Source of the DNA: Methanooceanicella nereidis | Lineage (GTDB): Archaea > Halobacteriota > Methanocellia > Methanocellales > Methanocellaceae | DNA: 64,000 bases | NCBI RefSeq assembly: GCF_021023085.1 | Contig: NZ_PGCK01000009.1 | Coordinates: 103,523 to 167,522 of the forward strand | Reading direction: 5' to 3' | Shown here: piece after piece, positions 46,446 to 56,215 of the stretch | Position numbering within the stretch: position 1 is the stretch's first letter | How the letters are laid out: every line of letters begins with the position of its first letter | Translations under genes and position numbers: made by a program | Notes under the pieces: generated by a model | What the model was told of the DNA's origin: nothing | Seen by the model: the letters and a program-made list of their open reading frames with translations, nothing else | Databases searched by the model: none

Positions 46446-47453
46446 ATGAAAGACCTTATCGCGCCCATGGCCGAAGAACTAAACAGGGCGCTTGGGATAG
46501 ATAAAGATACTCTGGAAAATGAGCTGAAGCAGCTTATTCAGGATTTTAAGGTCCCTGCAGGAGAGGCTAAAAGAAGCTTATTGAAAAAATACAGGAAAAA
46601 GGAAGATAGCGGCGGCGATGAAAATTCGCGGGATTTAAAGCCTCTTCAATATGATGCAGGAGCGCCTCAGGCTGACGAGGGGCTGTTCAAGCAGCTAAAG
46701 GACATCAGGAACGGCGACACGGGAATAACAGTCATAGTAAATGTCATAGATCCCCAGTACAGGGAAATAACCACCCAGAACGATAAGACCGCCGTCATCG
46801 AGGGAATGCTCGAGGATGCCACTGCAAGGGTACATTTTACATCGTGGGTGGATATACCTGACATATTTTCCATCAGGTCGATAGTGATCAGGAACGCGTA
46901 CGTCAAGAGCTTTCAGGGTATGCCTAATGTCAATATCAGCGAGAGTTCCGTGCTTGAAGAGTACCAGGGAGATATACCGGGATACGTTACGAGAAAATGC
47001 GACCTGTCAGAGCTGGTGGATAGCGATGGAGCATATAATATAGAGGTCGAAGGCGATATGATATCGATAAGGCCGGGCTCCGGGATCATAGAAAGATGCC
47101 CTGTGTGCAGCAGGGTCATGCAAAAAGGACAGTGCAGGGCTCACGGAAAGCTTAACGGCGTCAGGGACCTGCGTATAAAGGCCGTGATCGACGACGGCAC
47201 CGGCTCGATGATATGCGTGCTTGACAGGGACCTGACACAAAAGCTGATAGGAAAAGGCATCGATGAGTTCTCAGCGGATGATCCGGATACATTGAACGAA
47301 CTGATAAGGTCGAAACTAATAGGATACCCGTTCGTCGTGAAGGGTAACGTGACCAGCGGAGACTTCGGAAAGATACTCGTGGCCGCGTCGATCAGTATGC
47401 CGGCAGAGGAGACAGGTAAGCTTGCAAGGGCGCTGATGGGGGAGCTGCAATGA
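46446..47453 (+). CDS. replication protein A-like ssDNA-binding protein
   Basis: A 335-residue archaeal RPA. The N-terminal 60 residues are helical, followed by an OB fold (about 80-170) with GMLEDATARVHFTSWVDI and a second OB fold (about 225-330) after the zinc element CPVCSRVMQKGQCRAHG. This C-x2-C...C-x2-H arrangement is typical of euryarchaeal RPA. It binds single-stranded DNA in replication and repair. It overlaps the next gene by four bases (ATGA). Confidence 0.9.
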   Translation: MKDLIAPMAEELNRALGIDKDTLENELKQLIQDFKVPAGEAKRSLLKKYRKKEDSGGDENSRDLKPLQYDAGAPQADEGLFKQLKDIRNGDTGITVIVNVIDPQYREITTQNDKTAVIEGMLEDATARVHFTSWVDIPDIFSIRSIVIRNAYVKSFQGMPNVNISESSVLEEYQGDIPGYVTRKCDLSELVDSDGAYNIEVEGDMISIRPGSGIIERCPVCSRVMQKGQCRAHGKLNGVRDLRIKAVIDDGTGSMICVLDRDLTQKLIGKGIDEFSADDPDTLNELIRSKLIGYPFVVKGNVTSGDFGKILVAASISMPAEETGKLARALMGELQ

Positions 47454-48340
47454 GCGAAGCCGGCAGTAAAAAGGTCATCGAAAGAGAGACGTCCAGGAGG
47501 GTTTTCGCCAGAGAGTTCAACGATTCCGACCTCCAGCATGGCGATAGGGTGGACAGGTCGCCAAACTTTATTATAACGCCCACAGGCGTGGTATGTAACA
47601 GGATATTTGTCGTGGGCGTGCTTACCGAAGTGGAAAATATCGGCGGCGAAGGCCAGGCGCTATATCGGGCAAGGGTCGCGGACCCGACAGGAGTATTTAC
47701 GGTCTACGCGGGACAATATCAGCCCGTAGCGGCATCATTCCTATCAAAGGCGGAGACGCCGGCCTATGTAGCGGTAGTGGGCAAGGCGAGAGTCTTCAAC
47801 CCGGAAAAAGGCTCATTTTATACGTCCATAAGGCCGGAAGAGATAAACAGCGTAGAAGAATGGGTCCGTGACAGGTGGGTCTACCACACTGCGAGATTTA
47901 CAGCAGAGCGCATAAGGATGATGGAAAAAGCCCTTTCAAGCGGCCTGAGAGGAGCGGAGCTGACCAGGCAGCTGTCGGTCCTGACGGATGACGCCATCGG
48001 CGTCTCAAGAGCGATCGACCATTACGGGGTATCGTTCACGACGCTTAATGCTTATAAGCATATGATAGTGGAAGCCTTATCCACCATCGCCGGCGAAGAG
48101 CGATATGTACAGGAGGCCGCAGAAGCTGAAACTGCTGTTGTGGAGACTGACGCCGAAAGCGTCATAGAGGAGCTTTTAAGCGGCATGGATGAAGGGAAAG
48201 GCGTAAGCTATGAGGAACTGCTTGAAAAGGCAGAAAAATATGGCTATGGTGAGACGGATGTGGACCGGGCGCTCAATATCCTGATGGACAAAGGGCGATG
48301 CTATGAGCCAAAGATAGGGATATTAAGGTTAATAAAGTGA
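47450..48340 (+). CDS. RPA-associated protein (Rpap, COG3390-like)
   Basis: A 296-residue partner of the RPA above. The first 150 residues form an OB-like fold with TPTGVVCNRIFVVGVLTEVE and DPTGVFTVYAGQYQPVA. The C-terminal part is helical, ending in a winged-helix-like region with GVSYEELLEKAEKYGYGETD. In haloarchaea the equivalent gene is always paired with rpa and the proteins act together. The ATGA overlap fixes the start and shows translational coupling. Confidence 0.9.
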   Translation: MSEAGSKKVIERETSRRVFAREFNDSDLQHGDRVDRSPNFIITPTGVVCNRIFVVGVLTEVENIGGEGQALYRARVADPTGVFTVYAGQYQPVAASFLSKAETPAYVAVVGKARVFNPEKGSFYTSIRPEEINSVEEWVRDRWVYHTARFTAERIRMMEKALSSGLRGAELTRQLSVLTDDAIGVSRAIDHYGVSFTTLNAYKHMIVEALSTIAGEERYVQEAAEAETAVVETDAESVIEELLSGMDEGKGVSYEELLEKAEKYGYGETDVDRALNILMDKGRCYEPKIGILRLIK

Positions 48341-48450
48341 TAATTTAATATCCGAAAGGATATCTTCCATGATCACGGGATAAAAACCACAAAAAAGCTC
48401 TTAAATATTAAGGTCTTTTTAAGTTTGATATAATATCAGGGGATGTAGGG

Positions 48451-49008
48451 ATGTCTGCAAAGAAGACGACTAAGAAAGGTTCGCATACCAGGAAAGGGAA
48501 ACAGGCATCGCTGTTTGAACCGGTCCGGAAAGAAAAGACTGCGCCTGAGAAGGAAAACACGCAGGTCAAACCGTTCGAGATGGAGCTATCGCCGATCATA
48601 GATAAAAAGTCATATGATAATTTTATCAAGGTCATATCATTACGCATTTACTCGGATTTTGAAAGGTCGTTAAAGTCAGAAGGCATTGAAAAGCCCGAGT
48701 TGAGCCTTGTCGGGTTTAACCTGGCGAAGGTATCGTCCGAACTCGAGACGAAGATGGCCAACTATGTATGCATTAACTCTCGACTAATAATGGACAGGGC
48801 TTTTGTGGACGTCCATGACTATGCGGCCAGGTTCATGCCGCGTGTCATCAGGGAGATGCACGCGAATGGCGCTTCCGGCGATCACCTTCCGGAATATGTC
48901 GAAAGCAAGGTACAGCGCGACATCATGATGGAGATAAGAGCTATAGCGCTGCAGCACATCCCGGATGAAGAGCGTTACAGCTACGCGAATAAGCTAAAAG
49001 AGTTTTAA
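48451..49008 (+). CDS. conserved hypothetical protein downstream of RPA operon
   Basis: A 185-residue protein with a lysine-rich tail at the N-terminus (KKTTKKGSHTRKGKQASLFE) and a helical body from residue 45. KQASLF near residue 25 weakly resembles a PCNA-interaction (PIP) motif. The gene follows rpap by about 110 bases on the same strand and may share its context. No enzymatic motif is visible. Confidence 0.6.
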   Translation: MSAKKTTKKGSHTRKGKQASLFEPVRKEKTAPEKENTQVKPFEMELSPIIDKKSYDNFIKVISLRIYSDFERSLKSEGIEKPELSLVGFNLAKVSSELETKMANYVCINSRLIMDRAFVDVHDYAARFMPRVIREMHANGASGDHLPEYVESKVQRDIMMEIRAIALQHIPDEERYSYANKLKEF

Positions 49009-49125
49009 AGGCCGCTATACTTTAAACCTGGCCAGGATTTATTTTCGACATATTATTCAGGATATGTTCACATATCCTTGCCGGAAAAATATAATAAATA
49101 ATAAATACATCATTAATTGATACGT

Positions 49126-50880
49126 ATGAGTTCTATAAGGACTCGAACAGCATTTATTCTTATAGCGATAAGCATTATCAGCATCCTTATCCTCGGTTCG
49201 ATATGGGTAAAGACGTCAAATGACAGGCTGAAAAACGACATAGATGTATCCAACCTTCAGGACTCCCGCTATATAGCCAACTATGTTCATATGTACATGG
49301 AAAATATTACGAGCTCTGTCAATGTCATAGCATCAGACCAGAACACAATAAACGCTATCAAAGAAGGTGATATTAAAAGCCTGAGCAAGATAGCCTGGAA
49401 CCTGAACGGTAGCATCACTCAAGCTAACGCTGTGCATATATCCGATAGCAGTGGTTCGATCATATATACGACAAGGCCGTCGAACATATCAAAAATATCA
49501 CAATATGAATGGTATGATGATACGATACCAAAAAATCAATCCCGGATTACAGGCATCTATTTTAGTCCGGGACAGCAGGATTATGTTTTCGCAATAATAT
49601 CTCCGGTCATGGATGAAAGAGAGTATGCGGGTAATATCATAGTCGCTGTAAATATAAACGATATTGAAAAAAACGTTAAGGGCCAAATAATTGACCCTAC
49701 AAAAAACATATTACTCGTCGATGATAGGGGTAATGTTGTCTTCTGCAACAATGAGACACTTACAAAAAAACACGAGAACAGATCTGCCATTTTACCTGTC
49801 AGGGATTTGTTGAACGGCAGGGAAGGGAGTGTAGAGTATTTCGACGAGCCCGAAGGTCAGCTTTTAATAGCAGGGTATTATCCTGTCCCTGTCATAGGGT
49901 GGGGAGTCGTGATCACGACACCGGCTACTTTACTCTACGAACAGTTCTTAGAGCAATTGAAATGGATAGCCGGCACATTAGTCTTCCTGACCATGATCCT
50001 ATCCGCATTCAGCTATTATGTGTCAAAGTACCTGACGGACCCGGTAGTCAGGCTATCGGATACGATGAAGCTCACGTCTTCCGGTGATTATAGCCTGCGG
50101 GTAGAGTCATCGAGGAAGGATGAGATAGGAGACCTTGCCCGGACATTTAACTCAATGATGGATGAGCTGGAAGTTAAAAATGAAAGGCTGATGATGGAAA
50201 AGATAAGGTCAGAGCTATACCTTGATCTCATGAGCCATGACATCAACAACATGAACCAGTCGGCCATAGGCTATCTAGAGCTGGCCCTTCACAGGCTTAA
50301 ACTTGATGAAGATACAAAGACATATATTTTAAAGCCTCTGGAGAGCATGAGGAACAGTTCAAAGCTCATAGAAAATATCAGGAAGCTTAAACAGGCAGAG
50401 GATGATAAAGCTAAGAGAACTGTTTTTGACATAAACCTCATGCTTAAGGATGTTATAGCCCAGTTCTCGCATGTGCAGGGCAGGAATGTCACTATAAATT
50501 ACTCACCAAAAGAAGGATGCCGGACAGAAGCTGACGAGCTTCTCAGGGATGTCTTCGTCAACCTTATTGGGAACGCGATCAAACATTCTGAAGGGCCGGT
50601 AACTATAGACGTCGATCTTTCCCCGGTGAATTTCGAGAACAAAGAGTATTACCAGGTCTCTATCAGCGATAACGGGCCCGGTATCCCCGATGATAAAAAG
50701 TCCCGGATATTCAGGCTAAAGCCGGAAAGATTAAGATCGGGTATCAGAGGCCTTGGGCTGTACCTTGTAAAATCACTAGTGAGCGATTATCACGGGCACG
50801 TCTATGTGGAGGACAGGGTCCCGGGAGACAGCAGCAAAGGCAGCAGGTTCGTGGTATTGCTTCCCCGACATCAAAAATAA
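49126..50880 (+). CDS. sensor histidine kinase with extracellular sensor and HAMP domain
   Basis: A 584-residue membrane kinase. A first helix (about 8-30) and a second (about 275-300) flank an extracellular Cache-like sensor. A HAMP domain follows (SKYLTDPVVRLSDTMKLTSS), then a helix with the phospho-acceptor in LMSHDINNMNQSAIGYLELA and a HATPase domain (about 465-580) with NLIGNAIKHS and DNGPGIPD. The H-box, with HDINN, is shared with the convergent kinase at 50899. I chose the ATG at 49126 over a TTG at 49117. The two stops are 18 bases apart. Confidence 0.9.
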   Translation: MSSIRTRTAFILIAISIISILILGSIWVKTSNDRLKNDIDVSNLQDSRYIANYVHMYMENITSSVNVIASDQNTINAIKEGDIKSLSKIAWNLNGSITQANAVHISDSSGSIIYTTRPSNISKISQYEWYDDTIPKNQSRITGIYFSPGQQDYVFAIISPVMDEREYAGNIIVAVNINDIEKNVKGQIIDPTKNILLVDDRGNVVFCNNETLTKKHENRSAILPVRDLLNGREGSVEYFDEPEGQLLIAGYYPVPVIGWGVVITTPATLLYEQFLEQLKWIAGTLVFLTMILSAFSYYVSKYLTDPVVRLSDTMKLTSSGDYSLRVESSRKDEIGDLARTFNSMMDELEVKNERLMMEKIRSELYLDLMSHDINNMNQSAIGYLELALHRLKLDEDTKTYILKPLESMRNSSKLIENIRKLKQAEDDKAKRTVFDINLMLKDVIAQFSHVQGRNVTINYSPKEGCRTEADELLRDVFVNLIGNAIKHSEGPVTIDVDLSPVNFENKEYYQVSISDNGPGIPDDKKSRIFRLKPERLRSGIRGLGLYLVKSLVSDYHGHVYVEDRVPGDSSKGSRFVVLLPRHQK

Positions 50881-50898
50881 CGATCAGCCCGGATGTAG

Positions 50899-53281
50899 CT
50901 ATTTTGCAGTTGGTTCGTATGCGGGAAGCATCACTACGAATTTACTGCCCCCGTTATGGTCTCCCGGCATTTTGTCTTCTACCCATACCAACCCGTCGAA
51001 CTTTTCAACAAGCGTCTTAACAAGGAACAGGCCAAGACCTTTGCCTTTAGCCTTCGTCGAGCCGCGATATAGCCTGTTGAATATGAGCTCTTTTTGCCCG
51101 TCCGGTATGCCGGGACCGTTATCTGCGATCGAGACGCGGTAATATTTTTGTCCGCCATTTATCACTTCACTCAGAACGACATCTATGACGACCTTGTCGT
51201 TCGTATGTTTAATGGCGTTTCCCAGGATGTTCAAAAAGACATCGTTCAATAGCTCGTTCGCCATTACGTAACAGCCGTTGACGTTAATATAATTGATATC
51301 GATGTCCTTGCCGGGTATTTTGGAATATTGCTCGCGCACTTCACAAAGAATTTTTCCTATATCCAGCGGCTCCATCCGGATCTTGCACGTCTTCGCTTGC
51401 TGCAACTTTCTGACGTTCGATATAAGATTGGAGCTGCTCTTAAGTACCTCCAGAGGCTTTGATATCATCATACGGTCGTTTTCCTGGATATCCAGGCTCA
51501 TGTTCGCCAGTTCCAGGTACCCTATGCCGATCTGGTTCAGGTTGTTGATGTCATGGCCCATAAGATCAAGATACAATTCAGCCTGCATTTTTGCTTCTTT
51601 AAGGGCTTCGTCAACTTTTCTGCGCTCTGTGACATTGCTTAATGTGCATATCACTTGCCTTATGCTGCCATCCTGCGATAAAAACGGCTCCACGTTCATG
51701 AGCACCCAGACGATCTTGTCAGTGTCGGGATAAGATAGGCCTATAACAATGTCCTTGACCGGTTTTCTGGTCTCGTAACATTTGGGTATAGGGTTATTCT
51801 CAGGAGACAGCGGACTGCCGTCCTCCTGTATGTACTTCCATTTAGTCCATGTCGGGTCCAGGATGTTCCTGATCTTTTTATCCTTGAACCTTACGCCGAT
51901 CATGCTTCTTGCGGCCTGGTTGCTTACAAGAATGTTACCGCTGCCGTCAAGGAGCATGACGCCGACCTGGAGATCTTCGATGAGCTTCTTGAACTTTTCC
52001 TCGCTATCCCGTAGCGCGATCTCCGCTGTCTTTCTTTCGGTTATGTCCTGACCCTGGGCGATCGTCGCCATGATAGATACCCCGTCATCCTTATGGATGT
52101 TCGCGGAGTTCCACAATGCGATCCGTATATCGCCATTCTTACAGCGGATGGGTATCTCCACTGAATCCCAGTGCTCGCCGCTCAGCGTTCTTTCAATATT
52201 GTCCAGGCATTCGTCACGGCAGTTATCGGGAAATAGCACACTGAGCTCCTTTCCGATCACCTCGCACGAATGATAGCCGGTCAGCCTTTCGAACCCATGA
52301 TTGAACCGGGTAATGATGAAATCATGGTCCCACACGATTATGGGAGCGTTGGCATAATTGAACATCTTATCGAGATAGTCCCGGGTCTCCCTGAGCTCTT
52401 CCTCAACCTGTTTACGTCCGGTTATATCCTGTCCCTGAGCGATCGTAGCTAAAAGCGTCTTATTATCCTCATCGTAAATATTCGCGGAGTTCCATAATAC
52501 GATCCTTACCTCGCCATCCCTGCAAAGGATTGGTATCTCCACGGAATCCCAGTGTTCCCCCGATAATGTGCGCCTTATCATGTCCAGCGAATCTTCGCGG
52601 CTGGATGAGGGGAATAGAATGCTAAGCTCCTTACCTATCACCTCGCAGGAAAGATGACCTGTAAGCCTTTCGAACGCATGGTTGAAGCGGGTGATGATGA
52701 AATCATGGTCCCACACGATTATGGGAGCGTTGGCATAATTGAACAGGTTATTCAAAAATTTTTGCGTTTCCCGAAACCCATTCTCAGCTCGTTTACGTTC
52801 GGTAAGGTCGGTGATGAAAGAGTAATAGAAAAGAATATTTCCTGCATCATCATATGCCAGCTGTAAAAATAATTCCACGGAGACACGAGAGCCGTCCCTT
52901 CTGACATACTCTTTTTCAAAACTGATAGGTATGCCCGTATTAAAAAATTTTTCGAAAATCCGGGAATCCATTTCTTGCAGGTCTTTTGGAGTCAGGTCCC
53001 TCTTAATGTTCAGGTATTTCAGCTCTTCCATCGTATAACCGGTCAACAGGGAAAAAGCGATGTTACATGCAAGTATACGGCCGTCCGGGCGGCATGCAAC
53101 GAATGGTATCTGTGAGTTCTTTAAAACTTTAAAAAGTGATCTTACCAGGTCATTATATTCGCGATCATTTTTATCGAGGAAATTAAAAGCAATTCCATTA
53201 CCATCGATATTGTCAGCTCTGTATAACTTTTCCTCGTTGATGATAAGGACCCTGCCCCCTATACGAATGATCTAAACACAT
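50899..53281 (-). CDS. multi-PAS sensor histidine kinase, apparent 5' frameshift
   Basis: A soluble kinase with four to five PAS domains, an H-box (LDLMGHDINNLNQIGIGYLE) and a HATPase domain with DNGPGIPDGQK. PAS 2 and PAS 3 are near-identical, sharing a 52-base exact DNA run. The continuous frame opens at TTG 53046, but this cuts PAS 1. The same frame upstream encodes the missing part (PFVACRPDGRILACNIAF) to 53271 without any ATG, GTG or TTG. An ATG at 53281 reads into it only if one base is removed from the run of five C (53255-53259). So either an indel in that run or an error is likely. Confidence 0.8.
52313..52364. repeat. 52-base exact repeat within PAS kinase, copy 1
   Basis: Identical to 52694-52745 over 52 bases, coding for the same part (NAPIIVWDHDFII) of two tandem PAS domains. 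Centre-to-centre distance is 381 bases, the length of one PAS unit. Confidence 0.85.
52694..52745. repeat. 52-base exact repeat within PAS kinase, copy 2
   Basis: The second copy of the tandem PAS segment. The rest of each domain has diverged, so this tract is either recently converted or strongly constrained. Confidence 0.85.
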
Positions 53282-53380
53282 TATTTAATATTCTTAAAAT
53301 TTAAATAATTTACTTTTATAAGAAAAAAAGGCCCGGGCTGAACTTAACCAAATATAAATAATGAGGAGCCGAATTTTGGC

Positions 53381-53929
53381 TCAGAAAAGCCCTGTATCGA
53401 TATTAAACGGGAATAGTTTTGCTCCTTTGTCAGCCCAGTCTTCCCATAAATTCGGGAATGACAGATCTTCCGTATCTATGTCCCTCCATATGTCAGGCAA
53501 CAGACCCTGTAAGGTACCTTTTTCCTGGACGTTAACGTACAGTACGAATCTCTTATCGTCGGGTTGCGGGCCTTCCCACGGGCGCATATATACACCCTCT
53601 ACCTTCTGCAAGCCAGTGTTCATCGCCTTGACATCCCATCCGTGTACACCGCCTGAACCTACCAGCATCCCCGTGCGATCGCTCGGCGAGTACTGGTCGC
53701 CCATCCTCTGAAGCCCTGGCGTCGTAGTGATCTCCCAGGAGTATCCGGTTGACGGGTTCTCGGCAAGCTTTACCCGGAATATCTCGTCCTTGGTGACAGT
53801 TATCGTATCCCCGCTATTCACTTCAGTATAGACCTTGGGACCCATTTTGAAAACACTGCCCGCGCACAACACAAGCATAACCGCTATCAATAGCGGCACT
53901 ACCCTCTTAACAAACACCGTTCTCCTCAT
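53381..53929 (-). CDS. chagasin-type (I42) protease inhibitor, exported
   Basis: A 182-residue protein with a basic N-terminus and hydrophobic stretch (VVPLLIAVMLVLCAGS) that acts as a signal or anchor, then a chagasin/I42 domain with NPSTGYSW (58-65), the loop that inserts into cysteine proteases, followed by GSGGVHGWDVKA and RPWEG. Cell-surface inhibition of proteases is expected. I start at the ATG at 53929; the frame is open to 53983 but the extra part reads as non-coding. Low ribosome-site support. Confidence 0.83.
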   Translation of the reverse strand: MRRTVFVKRVVPLLIAVMLVLCAGSVFKMGPKVYTEVNSGDTITVTKDEIFRVKLAENPSTGYSWEITTTPGLQRMGDQYSPSDRTGMLVGSGGVHGWDVKAMNTGLQKVEGVYMRPWEGPQPDDKRFVLYVNVQEKGTLQGLLPDIWRDIDTEDLSFPNLWEDWADKGAKLFPFNIDTGLF

Positions 53930-54123
53930 AATATTCAAATAGTCAGAATAAATTATTATAATATTTTGGATTATTTTAATCATACAAATGATTGCTCTGC
54001 GCCTGTTAATGCGCTTAAAGCCTTACTATGTCGCTATTGTTTCAAAATGACGGGCCTTGGCGCAAACCCGGATCGGGAAAAAATAAAAATATTAGTAGGT
54101 TATCATAGTAACCCGGAAGCCCG

Positions 54124-54729
54124 ATGAAGAAAAGAAAATTAGAGATGCTCCTTGAAAAGGTACAAGGCTTTGAGAGGCCGGACGTCACGAAAGAGCAGTA
54201 TGTGACACCTGCCGTGATCGCTTCAGAGCTATTATATTTCGCATACATGGACGGAAACCTCGACGGAAGCGTCGTGGATCTCGGCTGCGGCACGGGTGTA
54301 CTCGCCATAGGGGCGTCATTACTGGGCACACAAAAGATTATAGGTATTGACAGCGATATAAATGCGCTAAAAGTTGCAAGAAAAAATGCAGAGATATTGG
54401 ACGCACATGTGGACTGGGTCTGCTGTGATGTCAGGGATGTTCACGGGCATTTTGATACCGTGATCATGAACCCCCCTTTTGGAGCGCAAGAAAAAGGGAA
54501 TGATAGGCCCTTTTTGGATAAGGCCCTGGAGATAGGGTATGTGGTATATTCGATACACAATGCAGGCTCTAAAGATTTTATACAGAAATATATAAAGGGC
54601 AGGGGAACCCTGACGGATGTCGTGGCCATGAAATTCCCGATACGGCATACCTATAAGTTTCACAAAAAAGAGATAGCATTAATAGATGTTGAACTATATA
54701 AGATAGTTGTAAACGAAGAAAAAGGATAG
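54124..54729 (+). CDS. METTL5-family RNA N6-adenine methyltransferase
   Basis: A 201-residue SAM-dependent methyltransferase. The SAM motif is VVDLGCGTGVLAIGA (51-65), with the acidic GIDSD strand after it, and the catalytic NPPF is at 116-119. The N-terminus LEKVQGFERPDVTKEQYVTPA is diagnostic for METTL5, which in eukaryotes methylates 18S rRNA. It starts the cluster with csl4, rpoL and trm56, all on the plus strand. Confidence 0.9.
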   Translation: MKKRKLEMLLEKVQGFERPDVTKEQYVTPAVIASELLYFAYMDGNLDGSVVDLGCGTGVLAIGASLLGTQKIIGIDSDINALKVARKNAEILDAHVDWVCCDVRDVHGHFDTVIMNPPFGAQEKGNDRPFLDKALEIGYVVYSIHNAGSKDFIQKYIKGRGTLTDVVAMKFPIRHTYKFHKKEIALIDVELYKIVVNEEKG

Positions 54730-54745
54730 GAGAAACAGGATCATT

Positions 54746-55308
54746 ATGCCAGAGGGAGATTTTGTAGTTCCCGGAGACCTTTTAGGCACATCGGAAGAGT
54801 TTATTTCAGGGGAAGGCACATACGAGGAATCAGGTAATATTTTCGCGAATGCCACCGGAAAGATAAAGATAAACAAGAGGGAAAGGAGCGTAAACATCGA
54901 GCCGCTGACAAAGATGCCGCCGATACCCAGGGAAGGGGACATCGTTGTAGGCAGGGTCGTGGATATAAAGGATCTGTAGCGCTTGTCGAGCTGGCAAGGA
55001 TAAAGGGCAGCCTGGACCGCGAGATCGCAGGAAATACTCAGGCCGCAATACACATATCCAACGTTAAAGATTCATACGTACAGGACCTGGCCCAGGAGTT
55101 TGGCTACCAGGACATTGTCAAGGCGAAGGTCATCGATACCAAGAACATGAGGCTTTCGACCGTCGACAAGAACCTCGGTGTCATAACCTCGCAGTGCCCA
55201 AGGTGTAAGATCAACTTGAAGTTCGAGAACGGTAAGCTTAAATGCCCCAAATGCGAAAGAAGGGAGAACAGAAAGCTATCCCAGGATTACGGGAAAGGAT
55301 TGATTTAA
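54746..55308 (+). CDS. csl4: exosome RNA-binding subunit Csl4, frameshifted
   Basis: Csl4 is a cap subunit of the archaeal exosome, recruiting substrate RNA and DnaG. The first frame (54746-54979) gives the N-terminal domain to VVDIKD and then hits TAG. The following frame continues with GSVALVELARIKG, an S1 domain (AAIHISNVKDSYVQD) and a zinc ribbon with CPRC and CPKC, to TAA at 55306-55308. Adding one G in AAGGA (near 54970) would restore VVDIKGSVALVEL in one frame. Either the gene is interrupted, recoded, or the sequence has a one-base error. The zinc ribbon is intact. Confidence 0.82.
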
Positions 55309-55324
55309 TTTTTTAGGTGATCTA

Positions 55325-55606
55325 ATGGAAATAAAGATCTTAAACAAAACGGATACAGAGATAGAGATCGAGATAAAAGGAGAGGACCACACTCTCCTTA
55401 ATGCGCTGAAATCTGCGCTGCTCATGGATAAAGCGGTGAAGATCGCTACATATGACATAGAGTTCACCGGTATCAGCGACCCGGTCCTTTTTGTCAAGAC
55501 TGACAAGACCGAGGACCCGATAGATGCCGTACGTAAGGCATCAAAGAAACTGTCGTCGGACTGCGATGAGTTCATCAAGACATTCTCAGATAAATCAAAG
55601 GCGTAA
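55325..55606 (+). CDS. rpoL: RNA polymerase subunit L
   Basis: The 93-residue RpoL (Rpo11) subunit, which pairs with subunit D to start RNA polymerase assembly. It has the family start MEIKILNKTDTEIEIEIKGE and the core GEDHTLLNALKSALL with the D/L dimer helix. It follows csl4 by 16 bases in the same operon. Confidence 0.95.
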   Translation: MEIKILNKTDTEIEIEIKGEDHTLLNALKSALLMDKAVKIATYDIEFTGISDPVLFVKTDKTEDPIDAVRKASKKLSSDCDEFIKTFSDKSKA

Positions 55607-55674
55607 CAACGCCTTATATTCTAATTTTATTAAAAGCATATTTTTTATGATGATAACCCATGGGTAGTGTAACC

Positions 55675-56208
55675 ATGAGCGATATTGTTGTGCTTAGGCT
55701 CGGGCACAGGCCTGAGAGAGATTCAAGAGTCACCACCCATGTCGGGCTTACGTCCAGGGTCCTCGGGGCAACCGGCATGCTACTTACGAGCGACGATAAG
55801 TCGGTCCGTGAAAGCATAGACCGCGTCGTAAAAGCATGGGGAGGCGATTTCTGGGTAAAGACCGGCATTAGCTACAGGTCCGAGATAAAAAAGTGGAAAG
55901 AGTCCGGCGGGATAGTAGTACACCTGACGATGTACGGCATAAACATGCCCGACTGCATAGACGAGATAAGGGAGAGGTTCAGGACAGAGAGCGTAATGAT
56001 CGTCGTGGGGGCGGAAAAGGTCCCCGGGGATGTCTATGAGCTTTCCGATTATAATGTCGCGATAGGCAACCAGCCTCATTCGGAGATAGCTGCGCTGGCA
56101 TTATTCCTTGACAGGCTGCAGGAAGGCAGGACATTGACAGGAGATTTCATAGGCGGAGAGCTTAAGATAGTCCCGAGCGAACATGGTAAGACAGTGCTGA
56201 AGAAATAG
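55675..56208 (+). CDS. tRNA (cytidine(56)-2'-O)-methyltransferase
   Basis: aTrm56, a SPOUT-class enzyme that methylates the ribose of C56 in the T-loop of archaeal tRNAs. 177 residues, with the LRLGHRPERDSRVTTHVGL start, GGDFWVKTG in the middle and VVGAEKVPGDVYELSDYNVAIGNQPHSE in the C-terminal knot that binds SAM. The ATG at 55675 is preferred over one five codons earlier, since the protein's conserved part begins MSDIVVLRLG. Confidence 0.92.
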   Translation: MSDIVVLRLGHRPERDSRVTTHVGLTSRVLGATGMLLTSDDKSVRESIDRVVKAWGGDFWVKTGISYRSEIKKWKESGGIVVHLTMYGINMPDCIDEIRERFRTESVMIVVGAEKVPGDVYELSDYNVAIGNQPHSEIAALALFLDRLQEGRTLTGDFIGGELKIVPSEHGKTVLKK

Positions 56209-56215
56209 TGATGAT

